DNA from: Apis mellifera
Lineage: Eukaryota > Arthropoda > Insecta > Hymenoptera > Apidae
NCBI RefSeq assembly: GCF_003254395.2
Contig: NC_037638.1
Coordinates: forward strand, 5,505,001-5,569,000
Direction of reading: 5' to 3'
Length of the DNA stretch: 64,000 bases
Shown: positions 12,832-27,334 of the stretch, piece after piece
Layout: every line of letters begins with the position of its first letter
Position numbering within the stretch: position 1 is the stretch's first letter
Made by a program: the position numbers and the translations under genes
The notes under the pieces: model-generated
What the model was told of the DNA's origin: nothing
The model's input: the letters and a program-made list of their open reading frames with translations, nothing else
Database searches by the model: none

Positions 12832-15420
12832 CTGAAACAGAACAGAATATCACTATTAGTGTCGATATTATAAAAATATAAATATGTATAAAACATAATT
12901 TATAATATTAATTATAAAATTTGATTAATATTAATCCAAATAAAAATCCTATCATCTCTTAATCATGACTTTATTTAAATTTCTCAAGCTGATTGATATA
13001 TGTGAAATTATCAATATATCTTGGATAATTCTTAAGTGTGAAAAGAGAATTTTTGGCAACAGATTTATTGCGTTTTATCGAAAAATAATACTTTTATTGC
13101 AAAAAAGGATAAAGTCTCTTTTGTATGTATTTAATAACTGATGTTTGAGTTTTGAAGCAAATTTATCATAAAATTTGCCCATGACAAATAGTTTGTATTT
13201 AACCTTTCAATACTATAGTTTTATATATACGTATATTACATTTATATGATGAAACTCATCATTGATTAATTATAATTATCAATTCATGATAAAATTACCT
13301 TTATTTGTTTTATATTTTAACATTTTTTTCTATATATGTCACTAATTCACATCAAAAAACAATTTTCACAAGCATTCACTTAATTATTTCCACAAACACA
13401 TTCTTTAATTTAGGATGCCATTACTAATATGGCGTCTAGAATATGAACAATCTAGATGGTGCTGCTGTTGAATCCCTCTAGCAGGCCCAGAATGAAACAC
13501 TTCTTTATATTACTAACCTATATATAATATGATTCATATAATATGACATAAGATTTATACAAAATTCCACGTAAAATTTAGTAAACAAATATTAATCAGA
13601 AATATTTAAAAATAATATTAGATATATTGGAATGATATTTTATTTTAACAAAGAAATTTAATTATATATATTTTCACGTCACAGAATATTTTATGTGCTG
13701 TTTATTTAAACATTATATCTTTAATTTCTCACGGTATTTCGAACATATAATGCACAATCTATCGCTTAGTTTCGTTTAATTTGCCTTTTCTACAGAACTG
13801 GAATGAAATATGCTATACCGTAAGGGCCGTAATTAAATTCCATTCGCGAGCACTCGTCGATTATCTAGACAGCCGATACGCCACTGATATCGCACCATTC
13901 GGATGGCTAATCAAGAAAGCGAATCGTTCTTTTCTTTTCTTTCTTCTTCTTTCTTGTTATCTTAATTCAAAATTAATTTCAGTATTGTGATAAATTTCAA
14001 AGCAAGCTTTTAAAATTAAAGAAATACAAATAATTTTTGGAATTAGTTTAAGGAAAATATAACCTATAAATTTGTATACAAATATTATTTAGAGGTTATT
14101 AATTATAAATATTCAAGTATACGTACATGTCCGTATGTTTTATTTAAATTAATGAAATCTTTATTTTTTTTCAAAAAAAAAAATTATTCTTTTTAAGAAA
14201 TAATCAATTATAAATAAAAATGAAAAATAGTGCAATACAAAAATTTTTATTTTCTAATTGTCAAAACGAAAAAATAATTCTTAAGAAAGAGTTAAAGTAA
14301 ATAATATAAATTAAAATGACAATACGAATATTATTACCTTCTTAGGCAAAGTTTAATCTTTTGCGATCATTTAATTTCAACACTTATTTCTGCTAATAGA
14401 ATCGGTTCTCCAATATTAATTTGACATACAATAGTCGGAATCGAAACGTGTAACAGGAGAATTAATTTGAGCGTTACAATCCCAAGAGAATTACAAAGAC
14501 AGTTTGCTTATTTCGGTTAGTGATACTAAGAGAAATACATCATTTTATTATTGTCATAATAAAATTAAATATAAAATATAAAATAATTATTAAATAAATT
14601 ATTTATTAAAAATTTATTTTTAATTATCGAATTTCATTTACAATTATACGATATAATTGATAAATTAAACTTTTTATAAAATAAATGATATCGATAATCT
14701 AATGAAGAAGTTATAACTTGTTATAAAAAGGAACGTTGATCAAGATACATGAACTTTTGAAACAAACTGTGTTACCGACATGAACATGATCGATAATCGG
14801 TTGAAGACTTTAGCGCAGTCTGATAGCTGCGCCATAGATATTATATGCGAGATGTTGCACACAAATTAGGTATGTATTATATAACAGTTTCTCATCACTT
14901 ACAAACTATAGGAAAACCAATGAGTTAGATAAACGAGTTTTATACAATGTAAATATCTAACAACATATATACGAAACCGATATATTGGAATAACGTAGTA
15001 CTTTTCTTTCCAAAATAAAATATTTATTTACTATATTTTATTTAATTTCACACGTTATTAAAAATTAGCTTCATTTAACAATTATTAATATTCGAGCTTA
15101 ATAATTTTTCTTCGTTTACAAAATTTTTAAATATTTTTATATCGCGAAGTATTGGAAACTCGATTATTCGAGTTTATAGGACATAATCGAGACTTTTTTT
15201 TGCAAAATAATTATGATTTTGATATAACTTTAAAAAATGATTTACTTTTTAAAGATGCAAAATATGCCAACCGATACATCTTAATATATCAAAAAACTTG
15301 GCATACAATAAATTAGCTATCTCGCTAATATTTTAATAAATTTTTCAATATAATAAAACAGATTTGGAGAATGAAATAAAAAAAAATTTATTCTATTTTA
15401 TTCTATTCGGAATAATTTCA

Positions 15421-15529
15421 AGAAATCTACGAGTTCATAACCTACAAATTTGTCACTAGAAATCTACGAGTTCATAACCTACAATTTGTCACTAGAAATC
15501 TACGAGTTCATAACTTACAATTTGTCACT
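15421..15529. repeat. Tandem triplicate, 36-37-bp unit
   Basis: Three adjacent copies (15421-15457, 15458-15493, 15494-15529) share AGAAATCTACGAGTTCATAA and end in TTTGTCACT. They differ by one extra A in the first copy and one C-to-T change in the third. The near identity suggests a recent expansion, useful as a variable-number marker. Confidence 0.95.
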
Positions 15530-15820
15530 TGACAATTAATTATAATTAATTTATAATATTATAATTCAATAATTCATTATGTAAATTGAAGCTTTCTCTC
15601 TTTTTTTTTCATTTCTTTTTATATCCATTCGATATAAAATTATACAATTTTAAGAAACCTAGTCATAATTTGTTACCTGATAATTAATTATAATTAATTT
15701 ACGATATTAAAATTCGACAATTTATCATTATGGCCATAATATGAAACAATCTTTTAAATCTTATTTAAATTGAACATTTTTTTTTTTATTATATCGTTCC
15801 TTTTTATATCCAGACATATT
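15530..15820. repeat. Diverged local duplication
   Basis: The stretch from TAATTAATTATAATTAATTT (near 15533) to TTTCTTTTTATATCCA (near 15625) recurs at about 15677-15813 with the same order of landmarks: the same TAATTATAATTAATTT word, a T-rich run, then CTTTTTATATCCA. The second copy has inserted bases. It directly follows the 36-bp triplicate. Confidence 0.65.
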
Positions 15821-16517
15821 TCACGAACGTATAAACGCGCACCAGAATACGTAACTTTCACGACCGCGGAACAATTCGCGCAAATAGCAGATTTTAAATA
15901 AACCCTTCCCGTTTAATCGTACTCTCATTTCCAGTTGCGTCATTGCGATAAATTTCCCGATAACAAGGAGGCCCGTGAATCGAGCTATTGATCCCGCCCT
16001 TTGTCCGCTCACATTATTTCCCCTCTCTTTGTTTTCTCCCTTCAACTTTTATAGAGGGATTCAAATTATCATCCTGATTCGCGTCAGTATTATTGATATC
16101 TCAATAATACTTGTGTTAATATCTCAATAGAACGTATAAATTGGATGAAAACGTGCCCTGAACCGAATAAAATTAAAAGTATTTTGCCTATTTTCGTGGA
16201 TATAGCAGTAACCATAGATATATCAACAATTTCATTATTCTACAATTATCATTAAAAATATAAATAATTAATACTTCACAAATTTAAAAAAAAAAAATTG
16301 ACAAATGTTACTTTAAACACTATGATTGAAATTTTACAATAGATATAAATTATTTATTAAATTGTTATTTCGAGCAAATTTATTTTAAGTCTCACAAAAT
16401 AAAAAAAATCAGAATAAATTAAATCCAGAATATTTTAATCTAATCCTATTAATAATCATAAAAAATTTTCAACTTTGTATCCCATCCTATTCAATACTTA
16501 ATAAAAATAATATACGA

Positions 16518-16601
16518 ACGATATAAATATAATATACGATAAATAATATAATACGATAAATAATATAATACGATAAATAATATACGATATAAATATATGG
16601 T
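16518..16601. repeat. AT-rich tandem repeat of ACGATAAATAATATAAT units
   Basis: Units of about 17-20 bases with the core ACGATAAATAATATA repeat three to four times, framed by CGATATAAATATA words. It lies about 80 bp downstream of the donor of the 16683 exon, within the intron. Confidence 0.85.
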
Positions 16602-16682
16602 AATCACAAATTGTCCAACCAATCATTATCATATTATATAAAAAAAAAAAGAAAGAAAGAAAGAAAAAAAAAGATAACTCAC

Positions 16683-16829
16683 CGATGAAAGTAAACCAGA
16701 ATATCCGCTCTGTCGCTGTTAACTTCCTGAAAGGTGAGTTTCGAGTTCCTCGCCCACAGATCGAGAGCCCTGCTCAGCTCGAAGCGTACGCCGCCCGTGT
16801 CGAGGCCACTCGGTTGCTCGGTTCTCAGG
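16683..16829 (-). CDS. Mmp2: Mmp2-like matrix metalloproteinase, N-terminal catalytic-domain exon
   Basis: This is the most upstream exon of the metalloproteinase recognised in the window. It is 147 nt with acceptor TTGTTACAG and donor GTGAGT. It encodes a helix and strand typical of the domain's first third: VRFELSRALDLWARNSKLTF followed by EVNSDRADILVYFHR, equivalent to the family pattern of an amphipathic helix with Trp, then LTF and ADI-hydrophobic-F. The splice phase (two bases left, CG) matches the 12689-12831 exon. The exon begins inside the domain, after roughly 20-25 residues that should sit on another upstream exon together with the propeptide. I searched higher coordinates by eye for the cysteine switch PRCGxPD and did not find it. 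The overlapping plus-strand frame at 16685-17074 is its antisense shadow. Confidence 0.92.
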
Positions 16830-17109
16830 CTGTAACAAGAAGAAGAAAAGGGAAGAAGGAAAGGAGAATCGTTACGACGAAGAGAATCCGGCGAAAAATC
16901 GATCGGCGGCGGGCGACGCTTTTGTCCGCTCCCTTTATCGGGGCCTTCTCCTCGAAGGAGAGACGCCTTCGATCCGATAACCGCGCCGGCAAACCGGAGG
17001 AAATGCTTTCCCCCGGCGAGGGAAACGATGAAAAGGAAGACGATTCAATCGTTGTCGAAGCTTTAGGAAATTAGCTAAATTATTCCCGAAGTGGAAAGGA
17101 AAGTAATAA

Positions 17110-17127
17110 GGGGAGGGGGGGGGGGGG
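17110..17127 (+). other. Poly(G) run
   Basis: Four G, one A, then 13 consecutive G in an otherwise AT-rich region, about 280 bp upstream (in transcript sense) of the 16683-16829 exon. On the transcribed strand this gives a C-run in the pre-mRNA. Length polymorphism is likely. Confidence 0.9.
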
Positions 17128-20100
17128 AGCTGTTGCATCGACGAAACGCGGAAATTTCGCGAAATTACTGGAATTATGTTTCCACTTTGTGGGAAATCAG
17201 GAAACTGGACGGGTGGAACGCCCAGTTTCCGATTAGGCGTAGATAAAAGTGGAAAAGTTTTTTTTCTAATTGTAAACTCGAGAGAATTTTAAAGTTCCGA
17301 AAGAAGATAATTATTTTTCAACTTCGTTCAATTTTATATTTCTCTGTTACTTTTTTTCTTTTTTACTTAAAAAATAAAATATTCTATTTTCTTTATATTT
17401 TATATTCGGTAAAAAATGTGAGCAGTCAATGTGTAGTACTGAATAAGACTTAATTTTAACTTCTCTTAAATTATTTTTAATTTATAACACTGACAAATTC
17501 AATAATCTTTAACAACGTATGATCTTGAAATAACTCGGACGTATCATTCTTTAAAAAAAAAAAAAAAATTAATTCTACATATACCACGTTACGAAAGGCG
17601 TGAATATTAACGAGTTGTTATGAGAAATATATGCTTCGAGCTCGAAAGGTTAAGTAATTAATTAGTCGGATCGTTCAGCGATATGTGGTCCCCTTTAATC
17701 GACCGAAACCGGATATCCTCCGATACACCCGCGACACTAACGACGCAAGCTATAAAAATCAACCTTTAAACTGCAACCCCCTACCACACGTACACCCCGC
17801 TCGGATAATTAACATCATCCGGCTTTTAAACGGGAACATTTCAAGAACGTGCAAACAGGCTATGCCCGAACCATCCCCTAAAAGGATTACACGTCGCGCG
17901 GACTGTTTGCCTTATAGATGGATCGATCTATCTTTATGGCAAACATCGTATCGCTGAATTCATCTTTTCAATCATTAAAAAAAAACCGATAAAAAGAGAG
18001 AAGAGAGAAAAAAATTAATTATCGATCGAATACCTCTTTAAATATATTTTTGATTTGGAATCGATCGATCAATCGGATGATCTGATTCAATTCGAAAGAT
18101 TCGAAGCAAATATTGTATTATATATACTTACTAGGAAGAGTGAGAGTCGATAAAATAATGGTCTTTATTGGTTCGTCGATTGGCTAACTTTTCTAGGGAT
18201 TTTCTAGGAAGTTTCTTATTAATTAATTTTATTTATTTTTTTCGTTAAATTAATATATTTGTAATAGCGTGTATTTATTACATTTATTATAAAAATATTT
18301 GTTTTTTTGATAGAGAAAAATGGTTAATAAATTGATTTTAATTTAATAAATTCAGGTGTTCGTGTTAACAGTAAAAACAAAGACTTGAATGCGTATTGTA
18401 ATTTTCGCAATCAGTGTTGCTCTTAATCAATGGCAATAATCCCCGCATTTAACTCGGCGTGACCGGGGTTTAACCACGACAAAAACAATTTATCTTGTAA
18501 AACGTTTCCATCAACCACTAATCAGGATCGATAGAAATCGTTGATGTTGGAAGCAACTTATTGATAACACTTTTATTTCTATACATCACGCGTTTATAAA
18601 ACTCGCCCGAGTTTAAAAATTTTAATAGAAGATTTATAGCGTTAGTAAATATTATATTGGTAAAAAAAAAATAAAAAAAAGAAGTACGAACTGTTCAAAT
18701 ATGCTCGAGTTTCTAGACTGGATAATTGGTTCGGAAGTTTCGAAATAGTTGAGATAATAAGACTCGAGATAACGTTCAGATATTAACTAAAACAACTCTC
18801 AATTTATTCTCAATTTGCGATCAAATATTTTTACTTGTTTCTTTTTATTTATTTAAATATAATTATATTCCTATATTTTATAGCAATAATAGAACGAGAA
18901 ATGTTATTTTTTAATGATTTCATATTAGTTAGGTTAAATGAAAATGCAGCCGCTATCATAGCTTCATAGTTTATTTATTTCAAGACATAACCTAAAAGAC
19001 TTATAATTTCAAATAATTATCAAATTATCTGTTCTATTTAATCATTTTTTATTTCTTTTTACATGTCATCAAAATAATTTTTTTTTTTAATATTTGAGTC
19101 ATTAGTGTACAAAAGACAATATGTTCGAATGATAGATGAGAATGTAGATCTACATGTTATGCTTTAATAATAGTAAATGAAAAGAGAAATCGATAAATCT
19201 TATATAACGTGTTATACAACAAAAAAAGAGTTTAAGAATAAAACAAAAAATATAAAATCAACATATTCCAGGAAATATTCTATTGTTTCTATTTTAGAAA
19301 AAATCTTAGAGAAACAATTTGTATTTAATCAATAATTCAGATGTTGATAAAGAAAGATCGTCGTCTTCTTAGTTCTACTACACGAGTAAGCCTTGACATT
19401 CTACACAATAGAAGTCATATATATATATATATATATACCTATTGGCCGTGCAAAATGTTTACAAATGTCACTAATGTAAATTTACTTTTGCAAAGATATG
19501 AAGCGTATATCGCAAATAATTCGAAACGACTATTCATTCAGAAAAAATATTCTATACATCCATTGTTATAACATTTTATAAATTTAAGATTTTTTTCAAT
19601 CTATTTATCCTCAGATTAAAATCCAAATTAAAATCTATTTTGATTATCCTAAGAGGATGAATCACGAATAAGTTGGTCGTTAATTAAACCTATGCGTGAA
19701 TCGTTCCATCGAAAGCTAATTAGAAGAAGGAATCAACGGAAAGATTATTAGGAAGGAAAAAGCGAAACAGAGTTGAGAGAACGAATCTCTATTCATTGAA
19801 GTGAGCCGGGTTTACTTGCTTTTTTTGTGAACACCTGTGCATTGTAGCTTGGAGAATTTCGAATGGTAGTTTCGCCCTTTTCGTGTACATGAGGGTAAAA
19901 AACTAAAAAGCTGACACGGAGAGCCGCAGGCAATGCAGATACGCAGTTACGTGCCTATGAGTCGACATGTCGAGACAACACAACGGCGCATTGCGTTTCA
20001 GTGTTTCACGATCGGTAAATTCTGATCAAAATATTACTTTCAAGGTCCAACCTTTATAAAGAAATTGGATGAAAGCAAGAATAAACTTGGATATCTAGAA

Positions 20101-23100
20101 TGTAATAAAGATTAGATTAGACTTTCTCAACTGAAAAACGAAGGTTAAAATATTTTTCACATGTTTTGGTACGAACAAATATATAAGAAAATATATTTAT
20201 AAAAATTATTTGTAATACGTATATTATTTGTAGTTTTTAAATATGTAAATTTATTTTTTAAGAAATATCAAATTATTTAACTTAGGAATATAAATTTTTC
20301 TAAACTTTTTCGAATTGTTATGCTTATAAAAAATATTTAAAGTAATATATAGATAAATTGTTTTCTAATTACGTTAAAAATATACGTTAATAATATTATA
20401 TGTTCAGTATTTATTCATTATAAGCTCCACAAGTTGAAGTTGGTCACGATATTATATATACTAATATTTATATATACTTTAGTGACATACTGTTGCTAAG
20501 GAGATGAAATTTGAGCTCGTTTTATCTTTATAGACAAAGACGAATATATAGAAAGGCAGGTAGTGAAATGTTTTTTCTGTTCTTTTAATGTTTAGAACTG
20601 TCAGTTCAAAACATTTAAAGAAATTTATGATTGTTTTGATGTGAAATTATTCGCTTCACTGAATTCAAACGAGAATGACCTTCAAAAATATAGCGAGAAG
20701 AATTTAATATACGAATAAACGTTATATTACTTTTAAAATGAAGAACTTTTAGAAAATAGAGTTGATCAATTTAAGTTTGAAAGAACTCATACGTACAATT
20801 AGAAATTCTAAATATAACGAAAAGATGTCAACAAAAGCACAAATTTCGGATATGCTACATAAAAGATAAAAAAAAAAAAAAGGTGATGAGAGATATAAAG
20901 AGCACGTGGCTGCATCAACGTGATCAAAGGAGAACTGAAAAAAGACTGACATAATGAAAGTTTGAAACGAGTTGGTAAGATATGACGAGATGGATACGAA
21001 CACACTAAATGCGAAAATTGCAATACATCTTGCCATAGCCAAGTAACAATCAATCTCCATAAAGTGAAACTGTGTAAAAGTTTTTATGAAGTAATTACAT
21101 AATAAAAAAGAAGTTTATATTTCATCCATAAAACAAACTTTCTTCATCGTTTAGATCCTTACTTTGTTCTTTCTATATGATTAAAATCTCTATACGTTAA
21201 AGACTGTGAACCTAATTTAACTTATGTATATAAGTTAATAATTAATCTAGATTAATAATAGATTAATTATTATTCTTTATAGATAATTGCAATTTTTTTC
21301 TTAATATTTTTTGAAAGAATGTTTTTCAATTTCATTGATAATAAAATTTGCATTAAAAATGTAGACGATGACCAAATAGTTTAGAAAATTCATAATTTAA
21401 TTTAAAAAACGAGACATTTAAATAAAATTGCTTAGTTTGTTGAGTCAAAAATTTTATTTTAATAAGATTATAAAACTGCACTTTTATCCATAAATTTTAC
21501 TTTTAATTTTACAAAATTTATTAATTAAATGAATTAAAATGAAAGAATATTTATACGAGATATATATATATCTATAATTTTAAATAATATGTTTATCTTC
21601 TAATAACCATTTAAAAATTGTAGAGGGAATGGGAGTATAAAAGCAATTTTAAATGAGTCCATAATTAAAATGTTCGATTCGACGAAGATCACGTAAAAAA
21701 GAAAAGAAGAAAATAATTTTCCTTTGTGGAATATTTCTCGCAAGCTTTCTCTCCTTTTCATCTTCGACGTGTCTTCACCATGAAAAAAAAAAAAAAAAAG
21801 AAAAAAGAAAAAAAGGGGGAAAAAAAAAGAAAAGACGAAAAAAAGGAAGAAAATGGGATCTCAAGAACAATGAGATGCGCACTTGCGAGCTTTTTTCTTT
21901 CTTATTTTTGTGGTTATGTACGCACGAAATATATCCAGATGGTGAAAAAAATATTCGGTAACAAAAGAAATATTTTTTTTATCACTTGACAAGCTGTTCA
22001 GACTCCAGAATAATACGATGACAAGATTAATTATGTTAATATTAATGCATTTTACATTAATGAATTTATATTTTTGAAACTATAACTCATATTCTATAAA
22101 CTTTCATAATTATATTTCGCATACAATTTTGAAAATTAAAAAATTTTTCATACATATAATAATTATGTCATTTATTTATGAAATTTTGGTCATTTTATTT
22201 TATTTTTTATTAGTTATTAATCTTAAAAAATATTTTTAATAAATACAAATTTTTTTTAAAAAATTAATTTTTTTTCTGAAAAAATGAAAAAAATTTAAAA
22301 AACAAAATGCAATACAAATAAATCTATTATATTCTATATTTTCTTTTACAACATTCTCGTGCAAAAAACTTTGAAAAGAACATGTAAATTATCAATTTTT
22401 AAGTATATTTATTATTATTTTATTAATTTATTTATATATTATTATATTTATAATTTTAGAAAAAATAAAATTTGACGTTAGTTACAAAAAAAATAATGAT
22501 AAAACTATAGAGTATGGCGACAGAAAGATGAACTCTCTTTTTGAAACTAGGGAAACAACGTATGAATTCAGCAATAATGAGCAAAACGAGAGTGAATTGA
22601 AATCGTGCTGCGAAACAAAATGGTTGAGCGTTCATGAACTCACACGAATTGGAACGAAGGAAATAAAGTAGAAAATGAAACAATGCATCATGCTGCGATA
22701 TTAATTTTCTGCTCTGCGCGATTCCTGTCCTTCTTTTCTAACTATCGCAAAATTTGCGTTTCTCTGATTATACGGATTATACACGATGCGCAATAAATAA
22801 GAAGCAAAAAGGAAAAACGAAATAAACCGAAAAATTCATTTGTATAAAATGCAATGTTATAAATAAGATAGGTTAATGATATTATTTTAAATATTTCATG
22901 GAAAGAAAATAAAAATTTAAATATCTTTGATTATTTAAAATTTTAAATCAGTAACGCATGATGTATATGAATATATGATATAAATTATAAATGAAATGAT
23001 ATTTTATACATTTTGAAGGAAAATTTTCTTAATATTATTTTACTCATTATATAAATAATATATTATTATCCAGATACAGAAAATAATGAAAATAATGAAG

Positions 23101-26100
23101 TTTCATAAAAACGAAAATAGAAGAAAGAAGATACATAACAATCAATAAAAATGGTAATATATATATATATCTCATATTTGTATGCCCTACAAAAATAAAT
23201 TAATATTTCAAGAGAAAAATTATAAAAGTTTTTTAACAAAATTTTTTAATAAAAATCTTTTTTAAATAATTAAATATAATTTTAGATAATAATAGCAATA
23301 TTTTAAATTTTTCATTTAACTATCAAAACTATAATGAAGGAAAGATAAGATTTTACATCATTTCTATATATAATTCACAGTTGCAGTTCATAGAAATCAC
23401 GTTCCAAGTTTCTGTCATCGCTAAACAAAATAATTGAAATTCGGTGACTTGTAATAATTATATTCGCGATGTTCATTGTTCAAATTTTCATTAATTCTAT
23501 ATTTCTATACTGTTGAAATATCCAATATGTTACATATTGTAATTAATAATTTCATGCAAATTTTTACGTTTCTTAAATATAAATAAATAATTATTTGGAA
23601 ATTGCATTTTATAATTTTTATTATTCTTCTTTTATTATTCTAAAAAATAATTTATAAATGATTTATAAATATTGAGAATATTTCAATTTATTTTTATATG
23701 TACATTTTTAGTTTATATTTTTTCCAAAGATAGTACGAAATAAAATTAACGAAACATAGTCTGAATTTCTAAATAAAATAAGAAAAATTCAACATACTAA
23801 TTTGTCACGTTAAACGAAATATCAAACAGACAGTTGAATGTCTTTTGTCGATTGAAATTTTCCAACAAAACCACATTCCGTTATCGTTTTGTCTTGGTCG
23901 AATAAGCATCAAGAGGAAACTGTTTCAGCGACATCACGCGAAACAAGTCCTATTTCCAATTCCGGGAGAAATTCTATAAACTGTTGCACTGCGTTTCGCC
24001 ACGAAACGGAAAACATTGTGTGCACGCGATTGCAGAATTGGTATTCGACGTAGATTTCCAATAGCGACGTGAATTTTTTCACGGTGGCCAAGTCCATGGA
24101 GATCGATTTACTTCGCCAATCGAAGAGACGTGCAACAGATTGACAGAAATCTGACAAACTAATGAAAAATTTTTTTCTTAATACTTTACTTACCCAATTT
24201 TAATTTAATTTGACATAAATGGTATAATATTTTTAAAATGTCACTGATTTACAACGAACAAAATTTCAACATATTAAACTATTAGAACTAATCTAACCTC
24301 TCAAATTCAATTCAAATTCATACAATAAAATCTCTCGAATTTACTCTACTTCACTTCTTCAAATTCAATGCAACAAAACTAATAAAATTTCATTATTAAA
24401 TTTTAATCTCGTCAAATATCGTTACATCACGAATCATCATTAATAATCTACAATTCGATACAAAATTAAATATTAAAGCACAAACACAGAAAAATAATAA
24501 AACACTTAAACGATTGTAACCAAAGTAAAACGCGGTCAATTGCAAGATTTTCACAAATGTTCAAACTTTTAATGTTTACTTGTCCTACCAGAGGGCAGTA
24601 GAAATAGTTCCTATTTCATTATTTGGATGTTTTTACGATCACATAGATGGTACCTCTGTCGATGAATATCCCTCGCCATTTTCCCCACTCTCCACTCATT
24701 GGCTATTCGACCAATTCGCATTCCCTCGACCGCGAATCCAATCACTCGAGTCGCAGCTAAAAAGCTCTCGAAGCTTTGGCCCCGAAGTCTGTGTGATCGA
24801 CAGATTATAGAGAGCCGTCCCGTAGCCGAGTGGCATTCGACGCTCTATACCTTCGGTGTCAACGACGAGCCTCGACACTCGCAGAATTCTGGAGGATCGA
24901 GTGAATCGGTCCGTGACATCGAGCAACTAGCAGAATATCGGGGATCCTGTGTTCGACAAAGCACCTGATATTGACAAAGACTATTTATCACACATATGGG
25001 TGATCTATTATATTATGCAGTCTATACGACACGTGAAAACTTCTTAACCTCATTCGTAAAAAATTGTAGTTGATCCAATTGAATTTATCTTTTTTGATTC
25101 GCAATTTTATGACAGATGTGAATTTATATATATATAAATGTAAATAAATAGAATAGATATATTTTATATTATAAAGATATGTATATTCGTGTAAACATTC
25201 TATTTAAAAATTACAGAAAAAGCAATGAAATTTTGTAATTAGCTCTTAATTTATAAAAATTAATATCTTGATATTATTTAAATTATTTTTATTATTTTCA
25301 CTATGATGTCTCCAATATGATTAAAAAAAGAATATAATTTTTATCAATTTTTTTACATTTACGTTGATCTCATAATGAGTAGCTAAGCGTATGCTGGTCA
25401 CGAATCGCGAATGGGATAGCATGCAGAATTAATTAGCACATTGGTTCATGTCGGTGAATTCCTCCAGAATCTATTGTACAAAGATGTTACAAACAATGTT
25501 TTCTGTATTATTCCACAAAATTAGAAAAAAATATATATTAACATTATATTTCTTTGTGTTGCATTAATTCACTCTACTATATAATAGTGAATAGATTAAT
25601 ATAATATATATTAGTTTTCAACACTAATTATAAGTTTGTATCATTGTTTTTCTGTATTATAATTAAGTATTAAACTCAATTGGTGAAGGGATTAAAAAAG
25701 ATTAAAACTAAAATTTTTGAAAAATTAATATTTTTGTTATAAAAATATTATTTTATATTATTTAAATTTAAATTAAATTTATAAAAAATTTAAATTTTGA
25801 CAATTATCAATGTTTTATTTTTCTTATAATTTATAATAGTTTAATAATAAAATAATTTAAGTGTTGAAATTCAATTTATATAGAATTAAATTTATTTATT
25901 ATTGTTATTTAACATATGATACACTTTTAAATATCATTTATTATTTTATATAGAATAATATAATATATAGAATATAATTATGATATAATTATAATAATAA
26001 TTATAATTATATATATAGAATATAATTATTCTATATAGAATCACAAAGAGAAACGTCAACATTATTCCAAATCTGTTCATTTGACGAACTCAAAATGTAT

Positions 26101-27334
26101 TTATTAGTTAATGGAACATAACATATATAACAACAACGATAACAATAATTAGCATTAATTTTATTAAATAGAGAAATTAAGAAATTAATTGTGTAACAAA
26201 ATAATTATTTAATGATATATTTCAAAATATATAATTGTTGAAATATAAATTTTGTATTATTTGTATTTAATATTTTAAAAATCAAATAAAAAATGATTAA
26301 ACTCATCATTAATAAAAATTTATTATAACAATGAATTTTAATATAATTGTTTCGAAAAATTGATGTATTCCACATATCGTTTTAAAACTATTACACGTTT
26401 CATGAAAAATTGATTGTTCTGACAGCATTGCTTATTAAATAAATATACAATGAATAGTTGTTATTTCTATATTTCTGTACTAATTTGTAGTGTATATACA
26501 ATGACTCGTTAAATTTGTAGAATTATTACCAACGTTTATGAATTCATGAAACGCTAATGACTTTTTTTCATAAAAATGAATTTTCTTAAACTTTTTATAG
26601 AATTATTTCATTAATTAAAACATCAATAAAAATGGTACATATATGAATATGTAAAACAATTTGACAAAATAATTAAAAAGTGGATATTTGTAATTATATT
26701 TGGAATGAATTTTTTCAATGAATTCTTTTAAAAATTATAATTGAAAAATCTAGTATTATATAGGATTAAATGATAATTAAAAAAGAATAAAATATAATTG
26801 AACTTTATTATGTTTATGAATAACCTAACCTAATTTTTAATAAAATGTAAGTTAAATAATTATTATATACTCATTTTTTTTTCTAATTTCCTATATTCCT
26901 TTTATATAAAAAATATTTATGATTTTTTATATATCTTCCACTTCCTAAAACAGGAAAAAAAGAGAAGAAAATTTGGCTCACTTTGACTCACTATCCTTGC
27001 CATACTTAAGTAATAGACATCATTGAAAAAAATATTACATTTAAAAAATAAAAGTATTTTATCATTCTTACTACTAAATCTCTTCTAATAACCAAAATCC
27101 AATAACCAATTATAGCATACTAAAAAACAAATAAGAAAAGAAAAAATGGAAACGAGGGGGAGAAAGCTCTTGAAACGAAGCAATTCCGTTTTTCATGTTA
27201 GTTTCATTTCCAAGACTGCTAATTCCCAGTTATCGTGGGCTGGCTACGGTTCGCATGCCTTTTTGTTTGGTCGGATCCAAGGGAAGAGGAAATTCAGTAG
27301 CACGCATCGCCCATAAATCTGTTCCTCCTATGGT

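Larger units (their letters stand above)
12832..16682 (-). other. Metalloproteinase intron, 3.85 kb
   Basis: The intron lies between the donor GTGAGT next to 16683 and the acceptor next to 12831. It has no supported exon. It contains a 36-bp triplicate (15421-15529) followed by a diverged duplication (15530-15820), and an imperfect AT-rich tandem repeat just before the 16683 exon (16518-16601). A patch at 15810-16060 is GC-richer without a recognisable product. Confidence 0.8.

Noticed and set aside
16685..17074. 129-codon plus-strand frame
   Set aside because: Its first half is antisense to the 16683-16829 metalloproteinase exon and the rest is Lys/Arg-rich intron sequence.
19848..19870. 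GTGCATTGTAG, the start of the miR-33 mature sequence
   Set aside because: Only the first 11 bases agree. The following bases differ and there is no local hairpin; the CAATGCA complement is about 90 bases away with no co-linear pairing.
24815..24890. tRNA-like A-box (TAGCCGAGTGG)
   Set aside because: There is no matching B-box GGTTCGAnnCC, and no cloverleaf with acceptor pairing could be drawn.
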